A DNA stretch of 64,000 bases. It comes from Cognatishimia sp. 1_MG-2023 (GTDB taxonomy: Bacteria; Pseudomonadota; Alphaproteobacteria; Rhodobacterales; Rhodobacteraceae). The position numbers were made by a program, and so were the translations under genes. Under the pieces are notes generated by a model. It did not search any database. It was not told the origin of the DNA and worked only from the letters and a program-made list of their open reading frames with translations. The stretch spans positions 124,001-188,000 of the forward strand of contig NZ_JAUORX010000004.1 of NCBI RefSeq assembly GCF_030548175.1, given 5' to 3'. Positions 32,893-41,506 of this stretch are shown here, one piece after another (the stretch's first letter is position 1; the number at the start of each line of letters is the position of its first letter).

Positions 32893-34034
32893 GCAAAATA
32901 GTCCTTTAGAATCCGCGCATAGATCGCTTTGAGTTGATGGATTTGCTCAACCGGCACACATTCGTCCACTTTGTGCATCGTCTTACCAACAAGGCCAAAT
33001 TCCACAACGGGGCAATGATGCTGCATGAACCGCGCATCAGAGGTACCGCCACTTGTGGAAAGCTCTGGCGTCATGCCCGTTTCCGCCGCGACGGATTTCG
33101 CCACCAAATCAGACAAGGCACCGGGTGGGGTGATAAAACTCTCGCCAGAGATTTTGACGATCATCTCAATCTCTACACCGGTTTCAGCGGCCACTTCGTC
33201 CAAAAGTGTTTGCATCCAATCAGTTAGCTTAGCGCCAGTATGTGCGTCGTTGAAACGAATATTCACGGTCGATTTGCATTCGGCTGGGATCACATTGGTC
33301 GCCGGATTGCCGGTATCCATTGTGACAACCGCCAAGGTCGACGCATCAAAATGCTCTGTCCCTTGATCCAACTCATGTGATGCCAAGCGGTCCATCAAAC
33401 GCGCCATTGCAGGCAACGGGTTTTTCGCGCGGTGTGGGTAGGCCGAATGGCCCTGAACACCCTTGAACGTAAACCAAGCCGTCATGGATCCACGGCGACC
33501 AATCTTCATCATCTCGCCCATTGTGTTTGGGCAAGTGGGTTCACCAACTAAACAGACTGACATCTGCTCATTTTCGGCGCTCATGTAGTCCAACAGCGCG
33601 GTTGTACCATCAAGCGCGTCTGCCTCTTCGTCACCCGTGATCGTTAGGATCAACGCCCCGCTTGGCGGTGCGTCCTGCACCAGATCAATCGCCGCCGCCA
33701 CAAAGGCTGCCACTCCCGATTTCATATCCGTTGCGCCACGGCCGTACATGACCCCATCTTTGATCTCGGCACCAAAGGGCGCCATGGTCCACGCCGCCTC
33801 GTCGCCAATAGGCACAACATCGGTATGGCCATTGAAACCAAAGGTTTTTGCGTGTCCTTTGTCACCCCAGCGCGCAAATAAATTGCTGATGCCACCTCGA
33901 TCTACGCGCGTGCAGGCAAATCCTGCGTCGGTCAGCAGGCCGTCAAGCAACTGCAATGCACCACCTTCTTCTGGCGTCACAGATGGGCAGCGGATCAGGT
34001 CAGCGGTGAGTGCGGCGGGGTCAATTGTGGGCAT
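32889..34034 (-). CDS. dapE: Succinyl-diaminopimelate desuccinylase DapE
   Basis: DapE hydrolyses N-succinyl-LL-diaminopimelate in lysine and peptidoglycan synthesis. The 381 aa carry the M20 metal motifs [17 protein letters not shown] and [17 protein letters not shown], the EE general base region [12 protein letters not shown], and the dimerisation domain near 180-290. GAGGAT precedes the ATG. dapD is 3.9 kb away at 37124, so the two are not in one operon. Confidence 0.96.
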   Translation of the reverse strand: MPTIDPAALTADLIRCPSVTPEEGGALQLLDGLLTDAGFACTRVDRGGISNLFARWGDKGHAKTFGFNGHTDVVPIGDEAAWTMAPFGAEIKDGVMYGRGATDMKSGVAAFVAAAIDLVQDAPPSGALILTITGDEEADALDGTTALLDYMSAENEQMSVCLVGEPTCPNTMGEMMKIGRRGSMTAWFTFKGVQGHSAYPHRAKNPLPAMARLMDRLASHELDQGTEHFDASTLAVVTMDTGNPATNVIPAECKSTVNIRFNDAHTGAKLTDWMQTLLDEVAAETGVEIEMIVKISGESFITPPGALSDLVAKSVAAETGMTPELSTSGGTSDARFMQHHCPVVEFGLVGKTMHKVDECVPVEQIHQLKAIYARILKDYFA

Positions 34035-34083
34035 GGGATCCTCATGAATGAATGCTCAAGGCCTATCCCGGAATCCAACGCTG

Positions 34084-34102
34084 TGCAAATCACTGATTTG
34101 CA
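34084..34102. promoter_or_regulatory. 19-base palindrome upstream of dapE and the Hint gene
   Basis: TGCAAATCA-C-TGATTTGCA is a perfect inverted repeat with a single central base. It lies about 50 bases before the dapE start on one side and 120 before the Hint gene on the other. Its shape is that of a dimeric regulator site; the protein is unknown. Confidence 0.45.
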
Positions 34103-34183
34103 ATCCACAAAAACCGCTGTGGCAATCGTTCAAATCGTGCTAAAACACGAAAAACCCGATCAAAAAACGGGACGAGCAGTAAG

Positions 34184-34228
34184 ATGAATATGACAGGTAC
34201 TCCTATGAAATTGGGCACCCTTTTATGA
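34184..34228 (+). other. Possible 14-codon leader ORF before the Hint gene
   Basis: A short ORF (MNMTGTPMKLGTLL) ends in a TGA that overlaps the Hint gene start as ATGA (34225-34228). The arrangement fits translational coupling, or the remains of a longer N-terminus lost by a frameshift. No strong ribosome-binding site is seen ahead of it. Confidence 0.3.
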
Positions 34229-35280
34229 CTTGGGTCGGTCTTTCCGATCACAAGTCGCACGCGCTTGGCGGCCTGCCTACGATTGGCGGCATACTTGAAC
34301 GCGGCACGCTAATGCTAGAAACTCGTGTGGCCCCACAAGCAAAGCCGCAGCCGATCGTCGGGCTTGAGCTACGCGGCACCCGTGATTGCAGCTTGTCTCT
34401 GCAAGCCATGCCGGGTGGTGGGATTCACTTTCTGCTGCGGCAAGACACGCAAATTTTACACGCTGCATTGGCGCACGACGCTGAAGATCAAGCCGATATT
34501 CTGCGCATCAGCTATGCTTGGGATCTGTCCAAATCCACTGGCCATTTGGTGATTGAGCGCCCCGGAACGCATAAAGTATTCCGCCGTGAGTTCACGAACC
34601 CACTGCCACTTTCAGCCGATTGTATCAAACACCTGATTACCCCATCAGGTAGGCGTCTGATGTGTGAAGATGTTGTGTATGTCGCGGTGTCAGATCAGGT
34701 AGAACCGATTGGTCCTATGCCAGCGCTGTGTCCCACAACACCGATCCAAACCCCATATGGCTTAAAACCGGCTGGCAAACTAAAACGCGGTGACCTTGTT
34801 GTTACGCTGAATGGCGACACTGTCCCGGTGTTACATACGTTACGCCACACTGTACCCGCACGAGGTTCCTTCGAGCCTGTCCGCTTAAGGGCTCCGTATT
34901 TTGGATTGCAGCAAGATATCGTCGTTACTCAAGAAGCACGTTTAGTCGTTGGCGGCACGCAGGTTGAATATCTTTTTGGATCCGAAAGCGTTTTGGTTCC
35001 GGTCAAGCACCTGACGACTGGTGGATCAGCACGGATCGAGGAAGGCCACAAGCTGGTCTCTTACGTGCAACTATTGCTACCAGACCACGAACCGATATTA
35101 GCGGGTGGCACTGCAATCGAAAGCCTCAGCATCGGGCGTATTCGCCGAAAGCGCGATTTGATGCCAGCCACTCTATTGTCTCAGTTTGATCCGCTAACTA
35201 TCCCAGAACATTCAAAAACTGCATTTCCGGTCCTAAAACACTTCGAAGCGGTCACTCTCGCCCACCATCGCGCCGCATAA
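34225..35280 (+). CDS. Hint-domain (Hedgehog/intein-like) protein
   Basis: The 351-residue protein has an N-terminal beta-rich region (about 1-160) resembling a sugar-binding or LamG-like sandwich, and a Hint_2 domain from Cys169 (CPTTPIQTPYGLKPAGKLKRGDLVVT) to about 275. The Hint block lacks the C-terminal intein His-Asn motif, so it is probably not a splicing element, but may self-cleave or be a scaffold. Such proteins are common in roseobacters and are often secreted without a Sec signal; no signal peptide is seen here. The gene is monocistronic. Function is unknown. Confidence 0.7.
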   Translation: MTWVGLSDHKSHALGGLPTIGGILERGTLMLETRVAPQAKPQPIVGLELRGTRDCSLSLQAMPGGGIHFLLRQDTQILHAALAHDAEDQADILRISYAWDLSKSTGHLVIERPGTHKVFRREFTNPLPLSADCIKHLITPSGRRLMCEDVVYVAVSDQVEPIGPMPALCPTTPIQTPYGLKPAGKLKRGDLVVTLNGDTVPVLHTLRHTVPARGSFEPVRLRAPYFGLQQDIVVTQEARLVVGGTQVEYLFGSESVLVPVKHLTTGGSARIEEGHKLVSYVQLLLPDHEPILAGGTAIESLSIGRIRRKRDLMPATLLSQFDPLTIPEHSKTAFPVLKHFEAVTLAHHRAA

Positions 35281-35336
35281 AACTTGCCTCAAGGCCCTGT
35301 ATTGTTTAGTCCCGCTACAAGTTTGGGGATCGACAC

Positions 35337-36392
35337 ATGACAAAACGCTTTATTGGCTTCCTACTCGGATTGACCCTTTTGGCATGCGAGCTATCGGCGC
35401 AAACCCTACACGTTGGCACGATTTCACGGGCACCCTTTTCGTTTGAAGAGCGCGACAAAGATAGCGGATTTTCGTTAGAGCTTTGGAGCCAGGTCGCCCG
35501 CGATTTGAACCGTTCTTATGACATCAAGCGATATGCTAACTTCAGCCAAATGCTAAACGCCGTTCAAGATGGCGAAGTCGATTTAGCCATCGCCAATATT
35601 TCCATCACAGCGGCACGCGAACAGAAAATGGACTTTAGCCATCCGATATTTGAAAGTGGGTTGCAGGTGATGATCCCAAGCGATGCCACCCACAGCTCCC
35701 CCCTTTGGAGTGCGCTGCTGTCCAAAGATTTGTTGCTGGCGATCTTGCTGGCCTTCGCCATGCTATTCGGCGGCGGCATGTTGATGTGGGCCTTTGAACG
35801 TCGAGCACAACCTTATTTCGACCGTCCGGCAAGCGAGGCCATGTTTCCTTCGTTCTGGTGGGCTCTGAATCTTGTGGTCAATGGTGGTTTCGAAGAACGC
35901 GTGCCGCGCACTTTCTTTGGCCGCATCTTTGGCGTCCTTCTGGTCGTGTCATCGCTATTTATTGTGTCGGTATTCGTCGCGCGGATTACGGCGGTCATGA
36001 CCGTTGATGCCATCAATCAAAATGTAACGTCGGTCAACGATCTATACGGTCGCCGCGTTGGCACAATCGAAGGTTCGACAGCAGCGGCTTATATGAATGG
36101 TCGTGATCTGGTGTACCGCGGATACGCGAACCTAGACGCGCTTACGACAGCGTTCGAAGCGCAGGAATTGGATGCCGTGTTATTCGATGCCCCAGTGCTT
36201 GCATACTACACGCAGACGGCTGGCAAAGACCTCGCATCGCTCACAGGCCCTGTGTTTCTTCGGGAAAGCTATGGGATTGCCTTACCAACCGGTAGTGACC
36301 TGACAGAACAGATCAATCAGTCGCTGTTATCAATGCGTGAAGACGGTGCGTATGACCGGCTTCATGCAAAGTGGTTTGGCTCACTGAACTAG
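35337..36392 (+). CDS. Glutamate-receptor-like ligand-gated channel (periplasmic binding domain split by a pore)
   Basis: The 351-residue protein has an N-terminal signal (1-21; the LLAC at 14-17 could also be a lipobox), a periplasmic amino-acid-binding lobe S1 (22-120), TM1 (about 131-151), a pore loop (about 170-190), TM2 (about 194-217), then lobe S2 (222-345). This is the order of prokaryotic GluR0 channels. The ligand arginine (ISITAAREQKMDFS, Arg94) and aspartate (VLFDAPVL, Asp284) for an amino acid are present. The pore filter reads VNGGFEE where potassium channels have TTVGYGD, so ion selectivity is unclear. It could be a non-selective channel or a binding sensor. Confidence 0.75.
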   Translation: MTKRFIGFLLGLTLLACELSAQTLHVGTISRAPFSFEERDKDSGFSLELWSQVARDLNRSYDIKRYANFSQMLNAVQDGEVDLAIANISITAAREQKMDFSHPIFESGLQVMIPSDATHSSPLWSALLSKDLLLAILLAFAMLFGGGMLMWAFERRAQPYFDRPASEAMFPSFWWALNLVVNGGFEERVPRTFFGRIFGVLLVVSSLFIVSVFVARITAVMTVDAINQNVTSVNDLYGRRVGTIEGSTAAAYMNGRDLVYRGYANLDALTTAFEAQELDAVLFDAPVLAYYTQTAGKDLASLTGPVFLRESYGIALPTGSDLTEQINQSLLSMREDGAYDRLHAKWFGSLN

Positions 36393-36743
36393 GCCGTCTT
36401 CGGCACTTTCTTCACCCTTAAAGAACGGCGTTAGCTGCGCCACTACAACCGAGTTCTCGGCCAAAGCACGCTCCATCAATTCACGCTCGTCTTCGGCGAT
36501 TTCGTGGCCTTGCGCTTCGCGTTCTTCTAGCGTGCCATATCCGGTCACATCCAAAGGCGCGAGATCGGCTTGCTTAAGAATTGCAACCGTTTCGCGCACG
36601 GCTTCGGCTTCGTCAACGCCAGACGCGTAGATCATCAAAGCACCGCCTGTGGCGTTCTTTGGTAGGCCGTCGCCATCTTTGCGACCAACTTGTACCAACA
36701 GAGTGTAGACTTGCTGGCGCGATATTTTCTTTGGCTTATCCAT
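36381..36743 (-). CDS. Conserved hypothetical roseobacter protein
   Basis: The 120-residue protein has no signal peptide or TM helix. The first half (KKISRQQVYTLLVQVGRKDGDGLPKNATGGALMIYASGVDEAEAVRETVAILKQADLAPLDV) looks like a small alpha-beta fold; the C-terminal half is acidic (EAQGHEIAEDERELMERALAENSVVVAQ). It overlaps the 3' end of the channel gene by 12 bases, convergently. I do not know its function. Confidence 0.6.
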   Translation of the reverse strand: MDKPKKISRQQVYTLLVQVGRKDGDGLPKNATGGALMIYASGVDEAEAVRETVAILKQADLAPLDVTGYGTLEEREAQGHEIAEDERELMERALAENSVVVAQLTPFFKGEESAEDGLVQ

Positions 36744-36839
36744 ATTGCTTCATTGCGAGGCCGGTGGCTGAAAGTCAAGTTGCCAATGTCGAATTAGGTA
36801 GGTATGTAATAACGTAACCTTTCCATGATAAATACCTCG

Positions 36840-37121
36840 ATGGCAAAAAATCTAAATACCTCACTTCGCCGAAAACGACGCGCAAAGAATCCAATGTCAG
36901 AGTTTGATAACTTGCCGGTAGAGCTGCGCAGTTGGATTGCCACAGCCCAGCTACCATGGTCCCCGCATTCTGTTGCCCGCCTCTGGAAGAGCGCGCTCAA
37001 AAAGAAAGACGGCAACGTTCATGCGGCGCTTTGTTATCTTTCCGACTGCGAGGCCCGCCAGATACAAAAAGACGCGCCCACAATATGGGGCACGTCCTAT
37101 CTTTTAACAGTCGCGGCTTAG
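36840..37121 (+). CDS. DUF6525-like small protein
   Basis: The 93-residue protein has an N-terminal basic region (MAKNLNTSLRRKRRAKNP), then FDNLPVELRSWIATAQLPWSPHSVARLWKSALKKK and ALCYLSDCEARQIQ, a short helical pattern. Small proteins of this shape (DUF6525) are typical of Rhodobacterales and their role is unknown. An ATG at 36825 is in frame. It converges on dapD with 2 bases between the ends. Identification is from memory of the pattern. Confidence 0.55.
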   Translation: MAKNLNTSLRRKRRAKNPMSEFDNLPVELRSWIATAQLPWSPHSVARLWKSALKKKDGNVHAALCYLSDCEARQIQKDAPTIWGTSYLLTVAA

Positions 37122-37123
37122 GA

Positions 37124-37951
37124 TTAGTCGCGTAGCAATTCGTTGATGCCAGTTTTCGAACGTGTGCGTTCGTCAACGCGCTTAACAATCACAGCGCAAT
37201 ATAGGTTAATACCATTCTTTGATGGCATAGAGCCCGCGACAACAACGGAGTAAGGCGGCACTTCACCGTACATCACTTCGCCAGTTTCGCGGTCAACGAT
37301 CTTAGTGGACTGGCCGATAAATACGCCCATGCCTAGAACTGAACCTTCGCGAACGATACAGCCTTCGACAACCTCGGAACGGGCGCCAATAAAGCAGTTG
37401 TCTTCGATGATGGTTGGGCCGGCCTGCATTGGCTCAAGAACACCGCCGATACCAACGCCACCTGATAGGTGAACATTCTTACCGATCTGTGCGCAGGACC
37501 CGACAGTCGCCCAAGTGTCGACCATAGTGCCCTCATCAACATGAGCACCGAGGTTCACAAAGGATGGCATCAAAACAACGCCCGGCGCGATGTAGGCAGA
37601 TTTGCGAACAACTGCATTTGGAACAGCGCGGAAGCCTGCAGTTTTCCACTCGGACTCGCCCCAGCCCTTGAACTTGCTGTCGACTTTATCCCACCAACCG
37701 GAGCCCTGTGGGCCACCAGATTGTTCCTCCATATCCTTGATACGGAAACCAAGCAAAACGGCTTTTTTGGCCCATTGGTTCACGTGCCAATCGCCATTTT
37801 CCATCTTTTCCGCAACGCGCAGCTTACCACTGTCCAATGCGTTCAGCGTGTCTTCGATCGCGTCGCGAGTTTCACCAGTGGTTGCTGGGGTGATTGTATC
37901 GCGTGCCTCCCAGGCGGCTTCGATCGCGGTTTCCAATTGCGCGTTGGACAT
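37124..37951 (-). CDS. dapD: Tetrahydrodipicolinate N-succinyltransferase DapD
   Basis: DapD makes N-succinyl-2-amino-6-oxopimelate, two steps before the DapE reaction. From ATG 37951 ([18 protein letters not shown]) the product is 275 aa. The central left-handed beta-helix hexapeptide repeats ([46 protein letters not shown]) and the C-terminal [17 protein letters not shown] are diagnostic. The frame extends to 38005 without a better start. Confidence 0.96.
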   Translation of the reverse strand: MSNAQLETAIEAAWEARDTITPATTGETRDAIEDTLNALDSGKLRVAEKMENGDWHVNQWAKKAVLLGFRIKDMEEQSGGPQGSGWWDKVDSKFKGWGESEWKTAGFRAVPNAVVRKSAYIAPGVVLMPSFVNLGAHVDEGTMVDTWATVGSCAQIGKNVHLSGGVGIGGVLEPMQAGPTIIEDNCFIGARSEVVEGCIVREGSVLGMGVFIGQSTKIVDRETGEVMYGEVPPYSVVVAGSMPSKNGINLYCAVIVKRVDERTRSKTGINELLRD

Positions 37952-38110
37952 GTTTCTTAAACTCCATTCCTCAGGATTCGAGCTTACATACCGAAAGGCA
38001 GGCAAAAGGTCATTAGCCTATTGCATATCACACCCTGCTTCGTGACTGGCCATGCCATTCAGAACGCGCTAGGCCTATAACAAAGCGAATAGGTTAAGGA
38101 CGTTACCAGT

Positions 38111-38944
38111 ATGAAAGAAGATCATCGCCACCCATTGCGCGACGCTCACACGGACCGAAGCTCTGCAAAAGCGGTTCCTGACACACCACAAACACGTGCC
38201 CCGGAATATCGCCTCGCATTCGCGGACGATGACTTTCTGTGCCGCGACGAGCTACGCCCCGTACGCCTACAGTTGGAATTGCTAAAACCGCAAATGATCC
38301 AAGACGAGCGCGGCATCGAAAGCACGATTGTCATGTTTGGTGGTGCGCGCATTCCAGAGCCTGCGAAAAAAGACTCGGCGCGGACCAAGACGCTGGCTGA
38401 TCTTTCTCGATTTTATGATGAAGCACGCGACTTTGCGCGTTTGATGACGGAAAAGTCCAATGGCCGCGAAAACGTCATCGTTACGGGCGGTGGCCCTGGC
38501 GTGATGGAAGCAGGCAACCGTGGTGCGATTGACGCTGGCGGGGCCTCCATCGGGTTAAATATCGTACTGCCATTTGAGCAAGCACCAAATGAATACGTGA
38601 CACCTGAGCTGTGCTTTAACTTCCACTATTTTGCGATCCGCAAGATGCACTTTTTGATGCGCGCCCGCGCTATCTGTGTATTCCCAGGTGGTTTTGGCAC
38701 CATGGACGAATTGTTCGAGGCGCTGACACTGATTCAAACCGGACGTATGGAACGGGTGCCGTTCCTTCTGTTTGGCCGGGAATTCTGGGAAAAGATCATC
38801 AACTGGGATGCCCTCAGCGATGCGGGAACGATTTCAGCCGAAGATTTGGAATTGTTCCGTTTTGTCGAAACCGCAGAAGAGGCCATCGACGCCATTGATA
38901 ACTGGGGCGACACCAACCTACGCGACTCTGTTCCGGGCCGCTAA
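38111..38944 (+). CDS. LOG-family protein (TIGR00730, possible cytokinin-riboside phosphoribohydrolase)
   Basis: The 277-residue protein has the LOG motifs: IVMFGGARIPEP, VTGGGPGVMEAGNRGA and CVFPGGFGTMDELFEALTLIQTGR. Family members cleave the N-glycosidic bond of nucleoside monophosphates such as AMP. The first 55 residues are a variable extension. It stands alone, has AAGGA upstream, and a terminator after its stop. Confidence 0.9.
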   Translation: MKEDHRHPLRDAHTDRSSAKAVPDTPQTRAPEYRLAFADDDFLCRDELRPVRLQLELLKPQMIQDERGIESTIVMFGGARIPEPAKKDSARTKTLADLSRFYDEARDFARLMTEKSNGRENVIVTGGGPGVMEAGNRGAIDAGGASIGLNIVLPFEQAPNEYVTPELCFNFHYFAIRKMHFLMRARAICVFPGGFGTMDELFEALTLIQTGRMERVPFLLFGREFWEKIINWDALSDAGTISAEDLELFRFVETAEEAIDAIDNWGDTNLRDSVPGR

Positions 38945-38950
38945 ACATAT

Positions 38951-38984
38951 TGTCTGTCGCCGACTATTCGGCGGCAGACATTTT
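38951..38984 (+). terminator. Terminator of the LOG gene
   Basis: TGTCTGTCGCCGA pairs with TCGGCGGCAGACA through 13 bp with one G-T wobble and a 4-base loop (38964-38967), followed by TTTT. It ends at the 3' end of the convergent ribbon-helix-helix gene. Confidence 0.7.
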
Positions 38985-39155
38985 CTGAACGATCTGTGGC
39001 TGCACAAGCAGCTCTTTTGACACAGCGTTGCGGATCACGTCAGCAACGCTCAGGCCCCGGCCTTCGGCATTTTGCTTTAGGATCGAAAGCAATCGCGCAT
39101 CCAATTCAAACATAACGGTAACTTGTTCCATACGAACAAGTTGATCCGAATTCAT
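38964..39155 (-). CDS. Small ribbon-helix-helix-like regulator
   Basis: The 63-residue protein (from ATG 39155; an internal ATG at 39131 would give 55 aa) has a beta strand MEQVTVMFELDARLLSILKQNAEGRGLSVADVIRNAVSKELL, the pattern of the MetJ/Arc RHH fold: a strand, helix A, turn, helix B. It sits just downstream of rlmN on the same strand and its start is covered by a 23-base palindrome, which suggests self-repression. Confidence 0.6.
   Translation of the reverse strand: MNSDQLVRMEQVTVMFELDARLLSILKQNAEGRGLSVADVIRNAVSKELLVQPQIVQKMSAAE
39120..39142. promoter_or_regulatory. Palindrome over the ribbon-helix-helix gene start
   Basis: AACTTGTTC-CATAC-GAACAAGTT has perfect 9-bp arms and a 5-base centre. 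The ATG at 39131 (minus strand) lies within the centre. RHH proteins usually bind such inverted repeats as dimers of dimers. It could be the regulator's own operator, or a hairpin in the message. Confidence 0.45.
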
Positions 39156-39165
39156 TAAGGGTGGA

Positions 39166-40353
39166 TTAATTCCCCAACCCTGTTTCCGCTTCAATCTGCT
39201 TTTTCGATTTACGTTGCCGTTCTGTCGCCGATTTCAGCTGACCGCAGGCCGCAAAAATATCTTCGCCACGTGGGCGACGGATTGGCGAAGAGTAACCAGC
39301 CGCGTGAATGATATCTGCAAAGGCATGAATACGGTTGTTGGACGAACGCGTATACGGCGCTCCGGGCCATTCGTTGAATGGGATCAAATTGACCTTGGCT
39401 GGGATACCCTTGATCAGCTCGACCAAACGATGCGCGTCTTCTTTGCTATCGTTCACGCCGTTCAGCATCACATACTCAAACGTAATCCGCTCGCTATTGG
39501 ACACCCGAGGATAAGCGCGCAGCGCTTCCAGCAAAGCCTCGATGTTCCAGCGTTTGTTGATTGGGACCAACTGGTCACGCACTTCGTCAGTGGTGGCATG
39601 GAAAGAGACCGCCAACAAACAGCCAATCTCCTCGGCGGTCCGCGCAATCTCTGGAACGACACCAGACGTCGAAAGCGTAATGCGACGACGGCTAAGAGAG
39701 ATCCCTTCGGGATCCATCGCAATATTCATCGCGTCGCGCACGTTTTCAAAGTTATAGAGCGGCTCACCCATGCCCATCAGAACGATGTTGGACAGTAGGC
39801 GCGCCTCGCCAAGGTTACGTTCACCCGGAGTTGGCCATTCGTCCAGATCATCCCGCGCCATCATGATCTGACCCACGATTTCGCCAGCTGTCAGGTTACG
39901 CACCAGTTTCTGAGTACCAGTGTGGCAGAACGAACAGGTCAGCGTGCAACCCACCTGCGACGACACACATAGCGTTCCGCGATCTTCTTCTGGGATATAC
40001 ACGACTTCAACTTCGTGGCCGCCAGCAATCCGCACCAGATATTTGCGTGTGCCATCAACAGACACTTGCTTACTGACAACTTCAGGAATTTCGACAACGA
40101 ATTTTTCATCCAACTCAGCACGGAACGCTTTGGAGAGGTTCGTCATTTCATTGAAATCACGCACGCCCCACTGATAAATCCACTGCCAGATTTGACCAGC
40201 GCGCATCTTGGCTTGTTTTTCTTTGGTGCCGTGTTCGATCAAAACCGAACGCAATGCGTCGCGCGTCAACCCGACGAGGTTGATCTTACCGCCTTCGGGC
40301 AGCTTGCGCGGAATGGTATGTACGTCCTGCGTGATGGGGGCGCTGGCGGTCAT
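39166..40353 (-). CDS. rlmN: 23S rRNA/tRNA A2503 methyltransferase RlmN
   Basis: RlmN is a radical-SAM enzyme that methylates C2 of adenosine 2503 in 23S rRNA and A37 in tRNA. The 395 aa contain the rSAM cluster motif [23 protein letters not shown], and the C-terminal catalytic cysteine region [11 protein letters not shown]. The start has GGAG upstream at a normal distance. Confidence 0.96.
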   Translation of the reverse strand: MTASAPITQDVHTIPRKLPEGGKINLVGLTRDALRSVLIEHGTKEKQAKMRAGQIWQWIYQWGVRDFNEMTNLSKAFRAELDEKFVVEIPEVVSKQVSVDGTRKYLVRIAGGHEVEVVYIPEEDRGTLCVSSQVGCTLTCSFCHTGTQKLVRNLTAGEIVGQIMMARDDLDEWPTPGERNLGEARLLSNIVLMGMGEPLYNFENVRDAMNIAMDPEGISLSRRRITLSTSGVVPEIARTAEEIGCLLAVSFHATTDEVRDQLVPINKRWNIEALLEALRAYPRVSNSERITFEYVMLNGVNDSKEDAHRLVELIKGIPAKVNLIPFNEWPGAPYTRSSNNRIHAFADIIHAAGYSSPIRRPRGEDIFAACGQLKSATERQRKSKKQIEAETGLGN

Positions 40354-40441
40354 GATTTTATCTCCGGGAAATCAGGCGCGTGAGATACACTATTTATAGC
40401 AATTTGCAAACCAACGCAGAAAAAGTGATTTATCTCACCTC

Positions 40442-40462
40442 AACTGACAGGGGTTGTCAGTT
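40442..40462. promoter_or_regulatory. Inverted repeat upstream of the ABM-WYL operon
   Basis: AACTGACA-GGGGT-TGTCAGTT is a perfect 8-bp inverted repeat with a 5-base spacer, 45 bases before the first gene. It has the CTGACA half-site also seen at 29033 and 43609. It is likely the operator of the WYL regulator at 40814. Confidence 0.5.
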
Positions 40463-40506
40463 CGGTCCGGTCATAAGCGGCGCATTAACTTACTAAGGAA
40501 ACACAC

Positions 40507-40812
40507 ATGTCAGTCATTGAAACCGTCCGCTATCGCCTAAAAGAAGGCGTGACAATCGAACAAGCCGTAAAAGCATGGGAAGACAGCCAAAGCTTTGCGC
40601 GTGCACAGCCGGGGTTCCTCTCTCGGAAAATTGCCGTGACAGAAGACGGCGAAATGCTGGATCACGTCGAATGGGCCACAATGGAAGATGCCAAAGCTGT
40701 CGCCGCGGCCTTTGATCCCGGCAAGTATCCAGAATTGCTGGGGCTGGTGCAGGCGCTTGATGAAAGCTCCATGGTCATGACCCATTACACCGTGATGGGC
40801 TCAACGGACTAA
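40507..40812 (+). CDS. Small dimeric alpha-beta barrel (antibiotic biosynthesis monooxygenase-like) protein
   Basis: The 101-residue protein has the ferredoxin-like fold pattern of the ABM family: IETVRYRLKEGVTIEQAVKAWEDSQSFARAQPGFLSRKI with EDGEMLDHVEWATMEDAKAVAAAF. It is followed after 1 base by the WYL regulator, so both are in one operon under the CTGACA palindrome. Substrate unknown. Confidence 0.6.
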   Translation: MSVIETVRYRLKEGVTIEQAVKAWEDSQSFARAQPGFLSRKIAVTEDGEMLDHVEWATMEDAKAVAAAFDPGKYPELLGLVQALDESSMVMTHYTVMGSTD

Positions 40813-40813
40813 G

Positions 40814-41500
40814 ATGCGTCGAACCGACAGGCTCTTTGATCTCATCCAAATCATCCGCGATGGACGGCTGCACAAGGCAACAGACCTTGCAGAACGCCTA
40901 GAGGTGTCGGTTCGCACCATTTACCGGGATATGGACACATTGGTGGGGTCCGGCATCCCTGTCGAAGGCGAGCGGGGCGTGGGATACATTTTGCGCGCCC
41001 CCATTTTCTTGCCACCCGTTACTTTATCCCAAGTGGAACTAGAGGCTTTGCATCTAGGCGCTGCTTTGGTGCAACAAACAGCCGACCCCGAGTTGCAACA
41101 GGCTGCAAAACGTCTGGTTTCTAAAGTTGATCAAGTGATGCCTGATGGTCGTGAGCCACCCAAACAAGGCTGGGGCGTCGCAGTCTTTGGAGCGCCAGAT
41201 GTGCAGGCCAGCTTTACGCATTTACCCACGATCAGACGGGCTGTTCGTGAAAAGCAAGTATTAGAAATCGACTATGCCAAGGGCGATGGCACGCCAAGCC
41301 GCCGTTTCATCCACCCGCTACAATTAGAATACTGGGGGCAAGCTTGGACCTGCACTGCTTGGTGCGAAACGCGCAAAGATTTTCGAGTGTTTCGAATCGA
41401 CCGTATCCGCGGCCTAATCGCCGCGGAACGTCATTTTGTAGATGAAACCGGTAAACGCTTGCGCGATTACCTAGAAATCAACGGATACCCAGAGGCCTAA
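40814..41500 (+). CDS. WYL-domain transcriptional regulator
   Basis: The 228-residue protein has the YafY layout: winged helix (RRTDRLFDLIQIIRDGRLHKATDLAERLEVSVRTIYRDMDTLVGSGIPVEGERGVGYIL) and a C-terminal WYL domain (VLEIDYAKGDGTPSRRFIHPLQLEYWGQAWTCTAWC). It is the second such regulator in the window (the other is at 28310). Probably it represses its own operon from the palindrome at 40442. Confidence 0.9.
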   Translation: MRRTDRLFDLIQIIRDGRLHKATDLAERLEVSVRTIYRDMDTLVGSGIPVEGERGVGYILRAPIFLPPVTLSQVELEALHLGAALVQQTADPELQQAAKRLVSKVDQVMPDGREPPKQGWGVAVFGAPDVQASFTHLPTIRRAVREKQVLEIDYAKGDGTPSRRFIHPLQLEYWGQAWTCTAWCETRKDFRVFRIDRIRGLIAAERHFVDETGKRLRDYLEINGYPEA

Positions 41501-41506
41501 GTTGAT

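Noticed and set aside
34700-35030. Intein in the Hint-domain protein
   Set aside because: No C-terminal His-Asn plus Ser/Thr/Cys motif and no interrupted host gene.
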